In this document: positions 24,010-34,885 of the stretch, one piece after another
Layout of the letters: each line of letters starts with the position of its first letter
How positions within the stretch are numbered: the stretch's first letter is position 1
Assembly (NCBI GenBank): GCA_030765055.1
Contig: JAUKNK010000331.1
Coordinates: 1,126,001 to 1,190,000, forward strand
Length of the DNA stretch: 64,000 nucleotides
Direction: 5' to 3'
Source of the DNA: Mantis religiosa
Lineage: Eukaryota; Arthropoda; Insecta; Mantodea; Mantidae
Notes under the pieces: generated by a model
The model's input: the letters and a program-made list of their open reading frames with translations, nothing else
The model's database searches: none
What the model was told of the DNA's origin: nothing
Position numbers and translations under genes: made by a program

Positions 24010-25184
24010 CTAGGTGTTCGCCGGTGTCCCTCGGCTGGTCTTCTGCCTCCGGTGTAGCGGACACTCCTCGCTCTCGACGTCGTTGGCCCCCTCCATCCTT
24101 AATGCCCCTGTCAGCGCCTCGTGCATGGTTTTATAATCGCCGAGCATTAGGCGCTGACGAATCTCCGTGTCCCTTACCCCGTCGCCAAAGTTGTAGGCGG
24201 CTTCCCGGGATACGAACTCCAGTGGTAGGTCAACCAAGGCCTTGCTAGCCAGCTGCTCAATCGACATGGCGAACTCCTGCAGCGTCTCCCCCGGCTGCTG
24301 TGACCTTGCCTTTAGCTGGCTGCGGTATGCTGCGGCTAAGCGGTGGTTCCCGAAACGATTCTCCAGGGCCTCCCAGATGTCCTTGGGCGCCGCCGTTGTC
24401 TGCACCGCGTTTAGGACTTCCGCGGCCCGTCCCTGGAGGCTGGCTATTAACTGTGTGGCCTCCTCCGGTGACCATCTGTTGTGCTTGGCCACTGTGTCGA
24501 ACTGGCGGCGGAAGACCTCAAATGTTGACGCGCCGTCATATTTCGGAGGTTTGACGCGCGCCGATGTTGTGTCGCGTCCCGGTGCGTCGGCCTTCAAATC
24601 CTTCAGCTTCCTGCCGACGACGCCTCCAGCATGGCGTTCAGGGACTTGACGCTGCTGTCGGCCTTTCCCTCCAGGTTGTTTACGCGGTTCGCAAGGTCTT
24701 CGACGTCTTCCACCACGGCGTTCAGGGTCTTGGCGTTATTGTCGGCCTTTTCCTCTAAACCATTAAGGCGGTCGTCTACTTGACCCATCCGCTTGCCCAG
24801 CTTCGTGACGTCATCCCTCACGCCGACCAACTGTTCCTCAAATTTGGCGGCGAGGACCTCGTTCGCCTCCTTCATTTCCGTGGCCAGACTGTCGTTCGCT
24901 GCCCTCATTTCTGTGGTCAATTCTGACTTTATTTCTTCCATCTTCTCGGTGATGTTATCGTTGGCCATCTTCATTTGTTTCAACTCGGCGGTGAGGTTGT
25001 TAATTGCCGCTTCTGTTTTTGTTGTTAACTCGTTCATCTTCGCGGCCAAGTTGTTATTTGCCGTCTCCAACTTCTTTTCCATTTTCTCGGCATGTTGTCA
25101 TTTGCCGTCTTCATTTCCGATGTCAGTTTGGCCTTCATTTCCATCATCTTCTCCAGAATCTTTTCCAATGCCGCGTCCATGGTT
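24010..25184 (-). pseudogene. Gag of the gypsy element, two frameshifts
   Basis: ATG at 25184 (MDAALEKILEKMMEMKAK). The frame shifts near 25090 and again near 24600. The N-terminal ~190 residues are a long coiled coil (NELTTKTEAAINNLTAELKQ). The second half is a retrotransposon gag domain (KPPKYDGASTFEVFRRQFD, LENRFGN, LQEFAMSIEQLA). The two tandem copies at 46.9 and 57.3 kb lack this gene. Confidence 0.75.
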
Positions 25185-25224
25185 GTAATGTTCGGTGATG
25201 TTGTCATCCCACTTCCTACACCAG

Positions 25225-25669
25225 TGTGACTTTGTGGGTTCGTGAAATGAAAAGTCCAATTACACAAACTCAACAATGTTCTTTATTTCCACCGACTTAC
25301 AGTTGAACACTTGCAAATTACACAGAATCACGTAATGCACACAATTACGATTCACCAGTTCGTCCGTTACCGTCCCGATGCACGTACACAGTCTTCTCGT
25401 CCGTTCGCTAGCACGTCAAGCACTGACTGACTGACTCAATTCACTCACTGCAGCCCTTTTTATAGGAATATCACCGTCTTCTAGAAGTCTCTGGTTTCAG
25501 TGAATTACCGTGAAAGTTCCAGAGGACAGGGGAAGGGGAAAGAAGCGGCCAGCGACAAGTGACATTTCCCCAATCATTCCTCAGACTGAGATTAATGGGA
25601 GGCGTGGCTCGGCAGCCTCTGGTGCCCTCCCAGCTGTTGCCGGTCGTGCCTTCCGCTAATTGGGTGACA
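25225..25669 (-). repeat. 5' LTR of the minus-strand gypsy element
   Basis: Partner of 21448-21894, alike apart from scattered substitutions and small indels. Promoter side of the element (TATAAAAAGG on the minus strand). Confidence 0.9.
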
Positions 25670-25673
25670 ATAT

Positions 25674-25985
25674 ACTAGAATGTGAAGAAATAAAGATGTA
25701 GAGAAAACAGTTTTTACCAAAAAAAAAAAAAAAAAAAATTGGGAGAACATCGATATAGAAGTTCTAAAGCTTAGGATAATGAAGCTACAAAAGGAAGAGG
25801 ATTTAAAAATGCTAGAGGAATTTATGGGAAGGGCAAGGGAAAAATGGCATAGAAAAAGAGAAGTAATATGAATTAACTTAAGGTCCACCATGCATAAATA
25901 ACCATAGCATTGATATGTATGGTGGACTAAGGGATAAAATAGCAGCTAATGTAATGTGTAACTAAATAAAGTTGTAAAAACTTTC
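25674..25985 (+). pseudogene. LINE ORF2 3' end, second half of the interrupted copy
   Basis: Continues the LINE at 20900-21443 after the gypsy insertion: ILECEEIKM, then past an A-run IDIEVLKLRIMKLQKEEDLK and FMGRAREKWHRKREVI. A short 3' UTR ends in aataaagttgtaaaa. If the gypsy element is removed the CPLCEGAD ... LECEE motif becomes continuous. Confidence 0.65.
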
Positions 25986-26389
25986 TGTACAAATGGTGTG
26001 TAAATGAGCACACATAGACACTATAAACATTCGACACTATAGATTTAATTAAAATTGCTTTAAGAGTTTCTTTAATTTTCACAGAATCATGTATCTTTAA
26101 TTTATCAGTAACAAAGTAATGCATAGTTCAACCTCTGTGATGTATTGAATTTAATTTTATAGCTGTTCTAGCCATATTGAAATGAATATGATAAAATTGT
26201 GTTCTCTTTTTAAGATCTCCTGGAATAAAAACACTTCTATAAAATGGCTTGTGAAAGAAACAGATGACAGTACAGTAGTAATTCATAAAAGAAAAGGTGG
26301 CTATGTATACTAAAGTGTAAGTTTTTCCACATTCTATAGATATATGAGAGTTATACATAATGTGAGAGAGTGGTCAGAAAGTTCTAGTC

Positions 26390-26785
26390 TCCTAAAAGTT
26401 ACTCTATTGCCTAAATGGCATTTGCTTTTAGAATATGAAGAAACTGGGCTGCTTAGGGAGAAGATAGGTAAAAACGAATGGGCAGGGCTACCAAAATGAA
26501 ATTCAAGCAATGAATTTAATGAGTGTAAAAACTAGGAAAAATTTAATTGAAATTGGGAACATTTTCGGCAAAGTAAGAGCCAAATGGTTGAGGAAGATAA
26601 GTAAATATGATGAAGATGAAGTATTTTAGATAAATTGCCAATAGGGACCCATTAGCTCGACAACCTCAGAGTTTGAGTTTATTGGGCCCAAGGGAAACCA
26701 GCAACTCAGTGTAGTAATAAGTATGTAAATGTATAATAATTTGTAATTGAAATGGAAATAAAGATTACTTACTTACTCTATCGTC
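26390..26785 (+). repeat. 3' end of another LINE (tentative)
   Basis: Ends with aataaagattacttacttac, a short TTAC repeat tail typical of LINE 3' ends. The upstream text gives short LINE-like peptides (GKVRAKWLRKI). There is no RT here. The stretch 25986-26389 before it holds only AT-rich frames I cannot assign. Confidence 0.4.
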
Positions 26786-26799
26786 TATGATAAGTAAAG

Positions 26800-27190
26800 G
26801 ATACATAAAAGATACTAAAATTAGAAATAAATGCATATCTTGAACTTTCTGGGGATGGGTTGTCTTTTTAGTGTTTTAGTTAATGAATATATACTGTAAG
26901 GAATATTCAAAAGATATCTCAGAAAGGAGAAAACCTATGGAACAATCTTTACATTGTACATACTTTGAAATATTTTTAAAGACTCAAATGTTTTCTTAGA
27001 ACATATTTCTTAACTGATTTCTATGTGCTAATTATAATTCCATTTTGGATAGCTGAATTGTACATTATCTATTGTTTTTCCATTAGCTCATGACTTGCCA
27101 AAACATGATGTTAATAAACAATTTCAGATATACGGCTGTATCTGAATCTAGAGACATTCTGGTTATGGTAACAACACCAGTACCAACCTT
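26800..27190. other. Non-coding stretch
   Basis: AT-rich. Nothing recognised. Confidence 0.45.
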
Positions 27191-27193
27191 GAA

Positions 27194-27427
27194 GGCCGCG
27201 CCATGGTTCAGTGGTTAGACCGCTTGGCTCTCACCAAGGCAGCCCGGGTTCAATCCCAGGTGACTGCAAAGTGAGATTTGTGGTGGACAACACAGCACCG
27301 GGGCGGGTTTTCTCCAGGATCTCTGGTTTCCCCTGCCATCTCATTCTACCGGTGCTCCATCTTCATGTCATGTATCATCAGTGTCATCGCCTGCGGTGCC
27401 GTATTTAGTAAAAGTGGGCATTAAGCA

Positions 27428-27475
<48 letters not shown>
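27194..27475 (+). repeat. SINE family I with (CA)n tail
   Basis: tRNA-derived head: A box tggttcagtgg (27204-27214) and B box ggttcaatccc (27247-27257), a conserved body ending gggcattaagcacta, then (CA)n at 27427-27475 instead of poly(A). Close relatives at 33914 and 34644. Confidence 0.85.
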
Positions 27476-27479
<4 letters not shown>

Positions 27480-27539
27480 CTTGAAATGTGTAATTCTGCC
27501 AGATTAAAGCAAACAAGTTGTTCAAAATAGCTAAACTTA

Positions 27540-27925
27540 AATGTTATTCAGTTAATGAATATGCTAATAAGTACAATATGCTCAAAAGCAAGCAGAGTAC
27601 CCAGCTGTTCTTTGAAGCCAGATTTATTTTCACTATCAGAGTAGGAAGAGGGGGAAGAACTGGTATCTTCCACTGAATTCACAATACTATTGATGCTGTT
27701 TTCAAATACACTGTCTTTCTCCCAGTAATCATTTTCTATCTTTTCTACATGTTTACAAAAACCCTGCCAATCTACTTCAGTCACAAGTGATACATACACC
27801 TTCAAATGTTATATTGCACTGTTTCTGTAAGTATAAGTCACCTGTTACATTTCTCTCTGTTTATTTCACTTTGGCCCAAGCTAGTTCTATTTATCTCGTC
27901 TTCCATAAATCGCAAGTACAGTCGT
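27540..27925 (-). pseudogene. IS630/Tc1-like transposase C-terminus
   Basis: On the minus strand, IELAWAKVK (near 27860-27890) corresponds to the third acidic block of the family at 13.7 kb. It is followed by VTEVDWQGFCKHVEKIENDYW (27720-27785) and an acidic serine-rich tail (DTSSSPSSYSDSENK). The same order appears at 14750-15020. Confidence 0.6.
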
Positions 27926-28199
27926 TGCAGAATCAACTTGGAGTTTCCCTGTTTCTCCTAGGATGATTTATTTATGGTCATCGCAAAGTCCAAAAGCACG
28001 GGAAATTGAAGATGCTGTTGGAATCATTGGAATAGGCGAGATCAAGATATCCTTCACTTTGTACTTTCCCTTGATTGTTGGCTCAATGATGTTATTCATT
28101 AGCTTTTACACAGTTAGTCTCATTCCCATTGCAGAATCATGGTTGGTTAATGTTATGCAGCATGATCACAACTGATCCTACTTTTAATTTTAAATTGTG

Positions 28200-29222
28200 A
28201 GATGGGAGTCCAGGCAATTCTAATGAATTTAAAAGCTTTGTGGGATAGTTCATAACATCATCCTAGTTTATAACTGTGTCAACTGATCTGTATGAAAACT
28301 ACTCATCTGGAAAAAACACACACTCTAGAACACAATTCCGACATACCAATAAAGAAAGTGTCCAAGGATTCACCAATATTTGACAATTGTCTGTGGTTAA
28401 ATATTTATGGTGTTACAGTGTGTTTAAAAATTAATTTTGTGTCTATATCATGCTGCATAAAATAACTTCAGTGTTGATAACAAACGATAAACGTTATTTA
28501 ATAAAATATGGTAAGTGAAATAGCTTTGAAGGACTTTGGCAAAGAGTGGAATTATCTTTCTGCTTTGTAATACTTTTGTTTGTCGAAAATAAAAGGTGTG
28601 TGTATTCAGAAAAGTTGTATGTGTACTTTTATATTTGGTAAATAACCTGGTGCATTATTACTTCAGGTTTTTTTCTCACCTTTTAAACCTTCCTTGGACG
28701 TATACTGATTGCCCAAAACAGGCTGGAGGAATGTGCAACATAATCACTTTTGCTGCCTCCTTGGGGTGTATGCTCGCCTTCCGAGTATGACAAGGATGGA
28801 AGACTAGTTTCAAATACACAAATGCTGTCACATTGCTTACCTATATACATAATACCTATCATTGCAACAAACAATAGAACTGGCAACATGGTTGACTTCA
28901 TAGGTACTCTCATTCACTCATTTCCTAGTAAACAGATCCGCCACTAGAGCAGATCAACAGTTCAAGCTCCTCTGCCATTCATATCCCTCTAGTCTTCCTG
29001 TCGTAGGCATGCAGTGCAAATATTTCAAAACCATAATCAGGAAATTAGTTCACTGTTGTCGAGTTTTTGCAAGACTTAACAAACCAAACATATATGTAAG
29101 CATAAATACACATTTGCTGTTTGTGATCCTCATTTACTATATTATTTTACTTTGCTTGCATATTTTTCCATTCTTTGTATACTCTATATTTCATGTTGTG
29201 CAAATGTTTCTTTTTTTCTGCA
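28200..29222. other. Upstream region of the zinc-finger gene
   Basis: No protein-like frame. It ends in a polypyrimidine tract and 3' splice site (tttctttttttctgcag, ending 29223). The 5' non-coding exon and promoter of the zinc-finger gene must lie further upstream, and I cannot place them. Confidence 0.4.
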
Positions 29223-29223
29223 G

Positions 29224-29648
29224 GACTCTTACTGAAATTTTGAGGAGACCATCATATCCACAAGAGTAGTGAAATGGATACCAAAATAGAAATCAAAGAA
29301 GAGGATCCTCTTTTAGACGATGCATTCTCTCAGAATGAGACAAAGTTCTTAACTAACAATGCTGTAGTGAAAACAAATAGCAATGTTGTACTTTGGGATG
29401 ATGATTGTAACATGGCAAAGAAAATAGAAATATCAGAGTTACCTTTACCAGATATACATTTAAAGAAACCAGGAATGGAAGATCAGATTTGGGTTTCAGA
29501 CTCTGGATCACAGAGCAAGAGTGAATCCTTTCAAGATAATTCTGTAAGGAATGTTAAGGATAACAACATTGATAATGAAATGATAGAAATTAAAGAAGAG
29601 TGTTGGTGGCTGAAAACAGAAGCGTCATCTGTTTATGATGAAATTATG
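29224..29648 (+). CDS. Zinc-finger gene, first coding exon (N-terminal acidic region)
   Basis: Exon bounded by a 3' splice site (tttttctgcag, ending 29223) and a 5' splice site (attatg|gtaagat, after 29648). Coding starts at the ATG at 29274 and gives 125 whole codons, so the exon ends in phase 0. The peptide is acidic and disordered, with two IKEE motifs that fit the SUMO consensus (KIEIKEEDPLL near residue 5 and MIEIKEECWWLK near residue 107). This style of N-terminus, followed by a C2H2 array in a separate last exon, is common in insect zinc-finger genes. The link to the finger exons rests on splice phase (see 30455 and 45251) and is inference until transcripts are seen. Confidence 0.65.
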
Positions 29649-29794
29649 GTAAGATTTGCTAATATTACTTATTCTTTCTTTTATATTTCATTTATAATTA
29701 ATTTAAAAATGTCTTTGAAGAATGACAGAATTGTTTAAGTTAATTGATGAAAATGAATCATTCCTTCACACTAGCTGTGTAAAGGCTAAGGTTT

Positions 29795-29965
29795 TGGATA
29801 AATAGGGTCGAACTGAAAAATTCAATGCCACGGCCGGGACCCAAACCACGGATCTCCTGGTTTCTGTCCATTCGCTCCCAACTACAGATCCACCATGGCC
29901 AACGTACCATCATGTCATTAAGCTCTCCAATTGACTCATATAACTTCCTGGCAACCACCACAGGC
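29795..29965 (-). repeat. SINE (family III) in intron 1, minus-strand copy
   Basis: The phrases caatgccacggccgggaccc and ccaccatggccaacgtacc match the SINE block at 11.1-11.6 kb. Confidence 0.65.
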
Positions 29966-30214
29966 TCTTGTATTTGAGATACAGTGTGACTGGACGGACA
30001 CTGGGAGATCCATGTTTCAGGTCCTAGCCGTGGAATTGTCGACTCTTATCTATCCAAAACCTTAGGCTTTACACGGCTAGTGTGAAGGAATGATTAATTT
30101 CCATCAATTAACTAAAATAATAAGAGTTTAATGATGAAGTCTGTGACTCAAGTATTTACAATAGTAAGTTGCTATAAACAGTGTATCTCGAATGCGAGAG
30201 CCCTTGATGGTTTC

Positions 30215-30350
30215 CAGGGAGTTATATGAGTCAGTTGGAGAGTTTAATGACATGATAGTACGTTGACCATGGTGGCCTGGTGGGTCCGAGCAACTGGAGG
30301 GAAACCTGGAGATCCATGGTTCGGGTCCTGACTGTGGCATTGAATTTTTC
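30215..30350 (+). repeat. SINE (family III) in intron 1, plus-strand copy
   Basis: Inverse of the copy at 29795 (gttggagagtttaatgacatg, ggtggcctggtgggtccgagc, tggttcgggtcctgactgtgg), so the intron holds an inverted SINE pair. Confidence 0.65.
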
Positions 30351-30454
30351 AGTTTGACTATGACAGAACTGATTTAAGTTTTTAACACATTCCCATTTGG
30401 AGTAGAGCTTATAATTAATGCTATATAGATACTATTTGAATGTTTCTGTTATAG

Positions 30455-30486
30455 GATAACGAGTTACCTCCAGGAATATCATCAAG
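30455..30486 (+). CDS. Zinc-finger gene, 32-nt coding microexon (tentative)
   Basis: Bounded by ttctgttatag (ending 30454) and gtaagac (from 30487). It enters in phase 0, encodes DNELPPGISS and leaves two bases (ag). The finger exons at 45251 and 55645 both begin with one base that completes the codon (AG+A = Arg) and continue SCIEAASNDSGK. The chain 29274-29648 + 30455-30486 + 45251-46706 gives 620 codons; with 55645-57091 it gives 617. Splice consensus and phase fit. A 32-nt exon called by eye needs transcript proof. Confidence 0.5.
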
Positions 30487-30489
30487 GTA

Positions 30490-31190
30490 AGACACCACTA
30501 CTTTATTAGTTTTGTCTATAAATTGTGTTAATTATTTCTTAATTACACAAAACGGATACTAACAATACTAAGTTGTTTATGTAACAGTTTAATATTGATG
30601 GGAAAAAGCCGTCTTTGAAACAAGATACAGTCCATCATGCTTTAATTGAACTAGTTTGTACCGAGATAAATATGATTATACAATCTTCATTTAGAATAAA
30701 GAGAACTTCATTATACTGGCAGTAACTAAACACCATTTATTCCTCTTAGAAATATTGTATTTCAATTACTTATCAAAGCCAGTTTTATATAAAAAAAAAA
30801 TCAAAATGGTTGCGTTGAAAAAATGGTTTGGGTAGGGGATGTATCCTTATCCTTAGAGATAAAATATAAGGTTTGACATTCAACAGACTTTTCATTCTTC
30901 AGTTACTCTCTCTCTCACACATACAGACACATACTTTCTAATAAGTCTCTGAGATTACTGACAAAATCTTGATTTAGCATTATTGGATGAAAGAGTGCTT
31001 CCTGAAAACGTTTGGGAAGATGAGATAAATTAGAAAATATTTTTTTTCTTGTTATAAAGGGGTGGTTTGTAATGAGTATTTTGTTGTATTACTGAAAGAA
31101 GCAGAATTTTACGTACAGTTTGGAGCACTACACTGGGCCAGTAAAGAGAAAGGTAGTGTTTTAAATTTTGTGAAAGAAAGACACAAGCAG
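30490..31190. other. Intron, nothing recognised
   Basis: AT-rich intronic sequence with no coding signature. Confidence 0.45.
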
Positions 31191-31192
31191 AA

Positions 31193-31720
31193 GTGCAGGA
31201 GGACATTATAAGATATAGGGTAAAAACTGGTATTTTTAGGAGAATGAAATTCAAGAGAACAGGCTGCACTGTTAGTGAAAAAATGAATAATATCTTGAGT
31301 ACAGGAAGTATACTATTAGTACTTTTAGTAAAAGATGGTCTTGATTTAATTCCTGGGCCTATTAAGATGCAGATGTTGATGGAGAATGTAATGGCAAAAT
31401 TGAACGGAATGGAAGGTATGGAACAGTAATCAAATCAAAGAGCAATCCAGCAGGAAGGGATACAACAGGTGAAAGAATACGAAAATCTGGATTAAAAATC
31501 AGCTGCAATGGATTGAAGGAGAAACATTCAATATTACAAGCAAAAATCAACCATGAGGAATGAACCTGGAGAATCAAAGTTGACAGAAAACTAAAGAAGT
31601 ATGTAACAGCAGATATTGGTGCAGGAAGATCAATGTCCAGGGTCTGCAAATGTGATGTTAATTTAGAGGCAAAATAGCACACAGAAGAAGAAAAAGTAAA
31701 TAGTTACGTCAGCAATGTAA
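31193..31720 (+). pseudogene. LINE ORF1 fragment with a 2A-like peptide
   Basis: The frame contains ILLVLLVKDGLDLIPGPIK, which resembles the DxExNPGP motif of 2A-like ribosome-skipping peptides found at the N-terminus of some CR1/L2-type LINE ORF1 proteins. The NPGP asparagine is changed to isoleucine, so it should not skip. A helical stretch (NVMAKLNGMEGMEQ) follows before the first stop. Confidence 0.4.
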
Positions 31721-32089
31721 GTAAAGTTTGAATTTGAGCAGAGACAGGACAGCACAAACATAATGTAGAGTGGGAGGAGTCAGTGGTGTAATGTCTTCAT
31801 AGAAAGAGAGGGCACAAGACCTAGTAGAGAGAGTGCCAAATAATTCTTGTTCATTGGAGAGTGAAAAGGAGTGTCATTTTGTCAGAATATGAGAGTTAAT
31901 ATTATAAAAATATAAACAAATGACAGTAGTAAGAGGAATCAAACTAAGCATTAAGAGAATTTCAGAGATATGTAGAAACATAAGTGATTAATAAAAGGAA
32001 ACGAGGAAAGTGGGGTGTTGTGTTTCTGGAACTGCAAGGAGCTAAAGAATAAATTACATGTGAGATTATAACAAAGTAGTCAAACTCAA

Positions 32090-32092
<3 letters not shown>

Positions 32093-32159
<67 letters not shown>
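32093..32159. repeat. (TA)n microsatellite
   Basis: About 33 uninterrupted TA units. Confidence 0.95.
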
Positions 32160-32161
<2 letters not shown>

Positions 32162-32329
32162 AGTTACATTTTTGTTGCATAAATTTATATACATATTTAC
32201 AAAATGATAGACCCTAATTTAATTTCAGGTATGTCTAACTAAATACCATGATGTGTCTACTTCTATATATTTGCTACACAGCTACATCTACTTCTAGAAC
32301 ATTGTATTCTGTGAAATCCTCCTCTGTAT

Positions 32330-32710
32330 AGTAGTTGTGAATAATAAGGTACCTTTTTAGAGCTGTTAAACTGGTTTTTCCTCATATGCAAATCCTTTAT
32401 TGAAGTTGGAAGTTAAAAAATACTGTACCATTGTAGTATACCCCTTTTGAAATGATTGTAAATTATTAGTTGGTCAATGTAAGTCTTTTGTGCACCTAGT
32501 CCCTTTACTGTGAAATATTCACAGATATATCAGCATTTTTAATGACTTTTTCTGGGTTTTTACAACTAACAGTACAGCTAACATATACTCGCAAGAATGG
32601 TAAGATGACAAATGTTTTGAAAAGTGGTTTGCAGTGATTCGATCTTCTTGCCCGTGACATTATTCTTATTACTTTTTCTTTGCATAATGAATACTTTCTT
32701 GTCATCTACA
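32330..32710 (-). pseudogene. LINE ORF2 C-terminal fragment (CR1/jockey type)
   Basis: The minus-strand reading LCKEKVIRIMSRARRSNHCK, PLFKTFVILPFLRVYV matches the QKK.IRII ... CRPLFK.L.ILP..S.Y pattern downstream of the RT. Truncated and broken. Confidence 0.65.
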
Positions 32711-32827
32711 GAATTACCAGAACATTATTCTGTAAGTTAATAATGAATGGAACTAAGCACAAGAAGCCATTCTTGGCTCTTATCAGTTACATAATATAAA
32801 GATCTGATTGCAAAACATGCCGAGCTC

Positions 32828-33395
32828 ATAAATACGTAAAATATGAAGATATTAACAGTGAAGCAAACAAATATATACAAATATAACAATTTGTAACTTA
32901 AAACTTCACTTACCTTATAAGAAATGATGGCACTTTTCTTACATTGTTCGTGATTGCAATTGCATGGAAATTCTTTCACATTGTCATTCAGAACCAACAA
33001 AACTGTCGTCATCGTTACAAATGCTAGATGTTAATATGTTCTTGTTAGTACTCCTAAAATCTGAAAAAACAAATTTAAATACAGAACCGACTGCCGGTAT
33101 TTAAAAATTCATCATGCGATGGAAAAAAAAAACATCGCATAATGAATTTTGAAATACCAGCAGTTGATTCTGTTTTTAAATTTGTTTTATTTTCAGATTT
33201 TGATAGTACTAACAAGAACATATTAACATCTAGCGTTCATAATGATGGCGACAGCTGTGTTTTTTCCGGCTGAAGGTATGTAAAAGTTTTACACGAAATC
33301 GCGATCCCGGACAATTTATTGGAAAAATATCACCTTTTCTTAAGATAACTGAAGTTTTAAGTTACAAATTGTTCTATTTGTAGATATGGAAAGAG
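32828..33395 (+). mobile_element. Palindromic Penelope-like remnant P3
   Basis: Starts with the same tail as P2 (ataaatacgtaaaat, attaacagtgaagc), then left and right arms complementary over ~250 nt each around a centre near 33122 (catgcgatgg / catcgcataatg). The nuclease region is entirely lost, so this is close to a bare inverted repeat. Each arm has a hammerhead-like core. In the right arm it is ccggctgaaggta ... cacgaaatcgcgatcccgg (33266-33310). It lies in the zinc-finger gene intron. No clear target duplication. Confidence 0.75.
33266..33311 (+). ncRNA. Hammerhead-ribozyme-like motif in P3
   Basis: The layout fits a hammerhead with a tiny stem III. Stem I would pair ccgg (before ctga) with ccgg (after the cleavage position). 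The core is CTGAAGG, where the canonical form is CTGANGA. Stem II is tgtaaaa/ttttaca, then GAAA, stem III atcg/cgat, and C as the residue before the predicted cut. The core has one substitution and one extra base, so activity is doubtful. Penelope-like elements are known to carry such ribozymes in their terminal repeats. Confidence 0.4.
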
Positions 33396-33901
33396 TGGAG
33401 TTCATCACGGAGGCATTTAGTACAATAAAAAGTAAAACTTGTATACCAGAAAACTGGAGGACATCCAGTATATGAAGGAAAGGATAGACATACCGAATAT
33501 CTGTCATGGAATATCAGTATTTTGAAATATAGGAAAAATGTTAACAGAAAAATGAACAGAAAACAGAAAAGTGTTAATTCTTCTTGTTAACTTGACAAGA
33601 AGAAGTGCACAATATTCTCTCAGAATTCCAAATTGGTGTAAAAAAAGAGAGAACAATGGTTGACATATTTATTTGCAAAATAGCAGTAGATGGTATGATG
33701 GCCATTCCACATTGATTTACCTTTTATTTTTCCCCTTCATTCTTGGTACACTATTTGAACCATTTTTACAGTTGCCAGTATGTAATGTTTTTGTCCATGT
33801 ACAGGTAGTAGGACAATCACTGTAATTCCAGAAGTGTAATTCCAGCACTATATGTGCATGATCCTAACATTGGGTAACATGGTGTGTTTGGAAGGGTATT
33901 C
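33396..33901. other. Intron, nothing recognised
   Basis: Short non-coding frames only. Confidence 0.4.
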
Positions 33902-34176
33902 ACAATCAGTTGGGCCACGCCGTGGCTCAGTGGTTAGACCGCTTGGCTCTCACCAAGGCGGCCCGGGTTCGATCCCAGGCGACCGCAAAGTGAGATTTGT
34001 GGTGGACAACACGGCGTTGGGGTGGGTTTTCTCCGGGACCTCCGGTTTCCCCCGCCATCTCAGTCCACCGGTGCTCCATCTTTATCTCATGCATCATCAG
34101 TGTCACCGCCTGCGGTGCCGTATGTAGTAAAAGCGGGCGTTAAACACTCCAAAAAAAAAAAAAAACAATCAGTTGG
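33902..34176 (+). repeat. SINE family I, intact, with 12 bp target duplication
   Basis: Direct repeats acaatcagttgg at 33902-33913 and 34165-34176 flank a 251 bp SINE. A box tggctcagtgg, B box ggttcgatccc, body ending cgggcgttaaacactc and an A-rich tail. The perfect flanks suggest a relatively recent insertion by LINE machinery. Confidence 0.9.
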
Positions 34177-34643
34177 TGGCAGTGTCAGTGTGTACTATCA
34201 TGAAAAACTCTCTAAAATTTAGTAGATGGCTGGAAAAGTGATAGGCTATCAATGGAGAAAGGAATGGGTTCAATAGAAAGGTGACAATGGTAACATCAGT
34301 ATCATTTAATGAGTGGAAAAGCATATTCAATAGAAAATTTAACTTAGCTGCAGGTGGCCACAGGAGTTACCAGAGTCACTGTACACTTTAGGCTTGGGAA
34401 GGTGTCTGCCAGGTGGATTTCCAAATCTCTGAATGCAACACAAATACAATAAGGGCCTGCACACTGATCACAGTACTTGAGTGGTGCCATAGCCAGGATT
34501 TGGAAGTTTACATTTCCAAACTGTGATTGGTGAAAAGATTTGTCTTCATTTCCATGAGCTGGAGATCAAAGCCCAAACATTGCAGTGAAGGCATAAATAC
34601 AGCCTCCTGCCAAATTATTTCCATACATAACCTTCAGCAAGTA

Positions 34644-34885
34644 GGCTGCACCATGGCCTAGCAATTAGATCGCTTGACCCATCAAAGCAGCCTGGGTTTG
34701 ATTCCAGATACGCACATATGCAATTTGTGATGGGCAACATGGTACTGGAGCAGGTTTTCTTTGGGATCTCTGGTTTCTCCCACAGCATTCCACCAATTGC
34801 TCCACTATCATCTTTACTTTATTCTATTTTGTCCTCATTTCATTCATCTACTTCTTACACTCTCGTTCCAGGCATCGTGCTGAAC
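34644..34885 (+). repeat. SINE family I, old diverged copy
   Basis: The head ccatggcctagcaattagat and gggtttgattccag, and the body phrase ggttttctttgggatctctgg, match family I at clearly lower identity. The SINE is followed directly by the mini-palindrome insertion at 34886. Confidence 0.75.

Larger units (their letters stand above)
21444..25673 (-). mobile_element. Ty3/gypsy LTR retrotransposon lacking RT and RNase H
   Basis: Complete outer structure on the minus strand: LTRs at 21448-21894 and 25225-25669, 4 bp target duplication ATAT (21444-21447; 25670-25673), a tggtgt-type primer-binding region next to the right LTR, and a purine-rich tract (ttgaggagggagcag, inverted) next to the left. 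The coding order is gag, protease, then directly the end of RNase H and integrase. The whole reverse transcriptase and most of RNase H are missing. The LTRs differ by an estimated few percent. It sits in a LINE. It could move only with help in trans. Confidence 0.9.

Noticed and set aside
21957..25198. Many plus-strand frames across the gypsy element
   Set aside because: GC-rich antisense shadows of gag, protease and integrase on the minus strand.
27200..27260. tRNA gene
   Set aside because: A and B boxes are present but there is no acceptor stem or anticodon arm, and the sequence continues into a SINE body. The same applies at 11.1-11.9, 15.97, 19.45, 33.9, 35.8 and 63.2 kb.
31962..32180. 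Minus-strand frame with repeated Tyr-Ile
   Set aside because: Produced by the (TA)n microsatellite.
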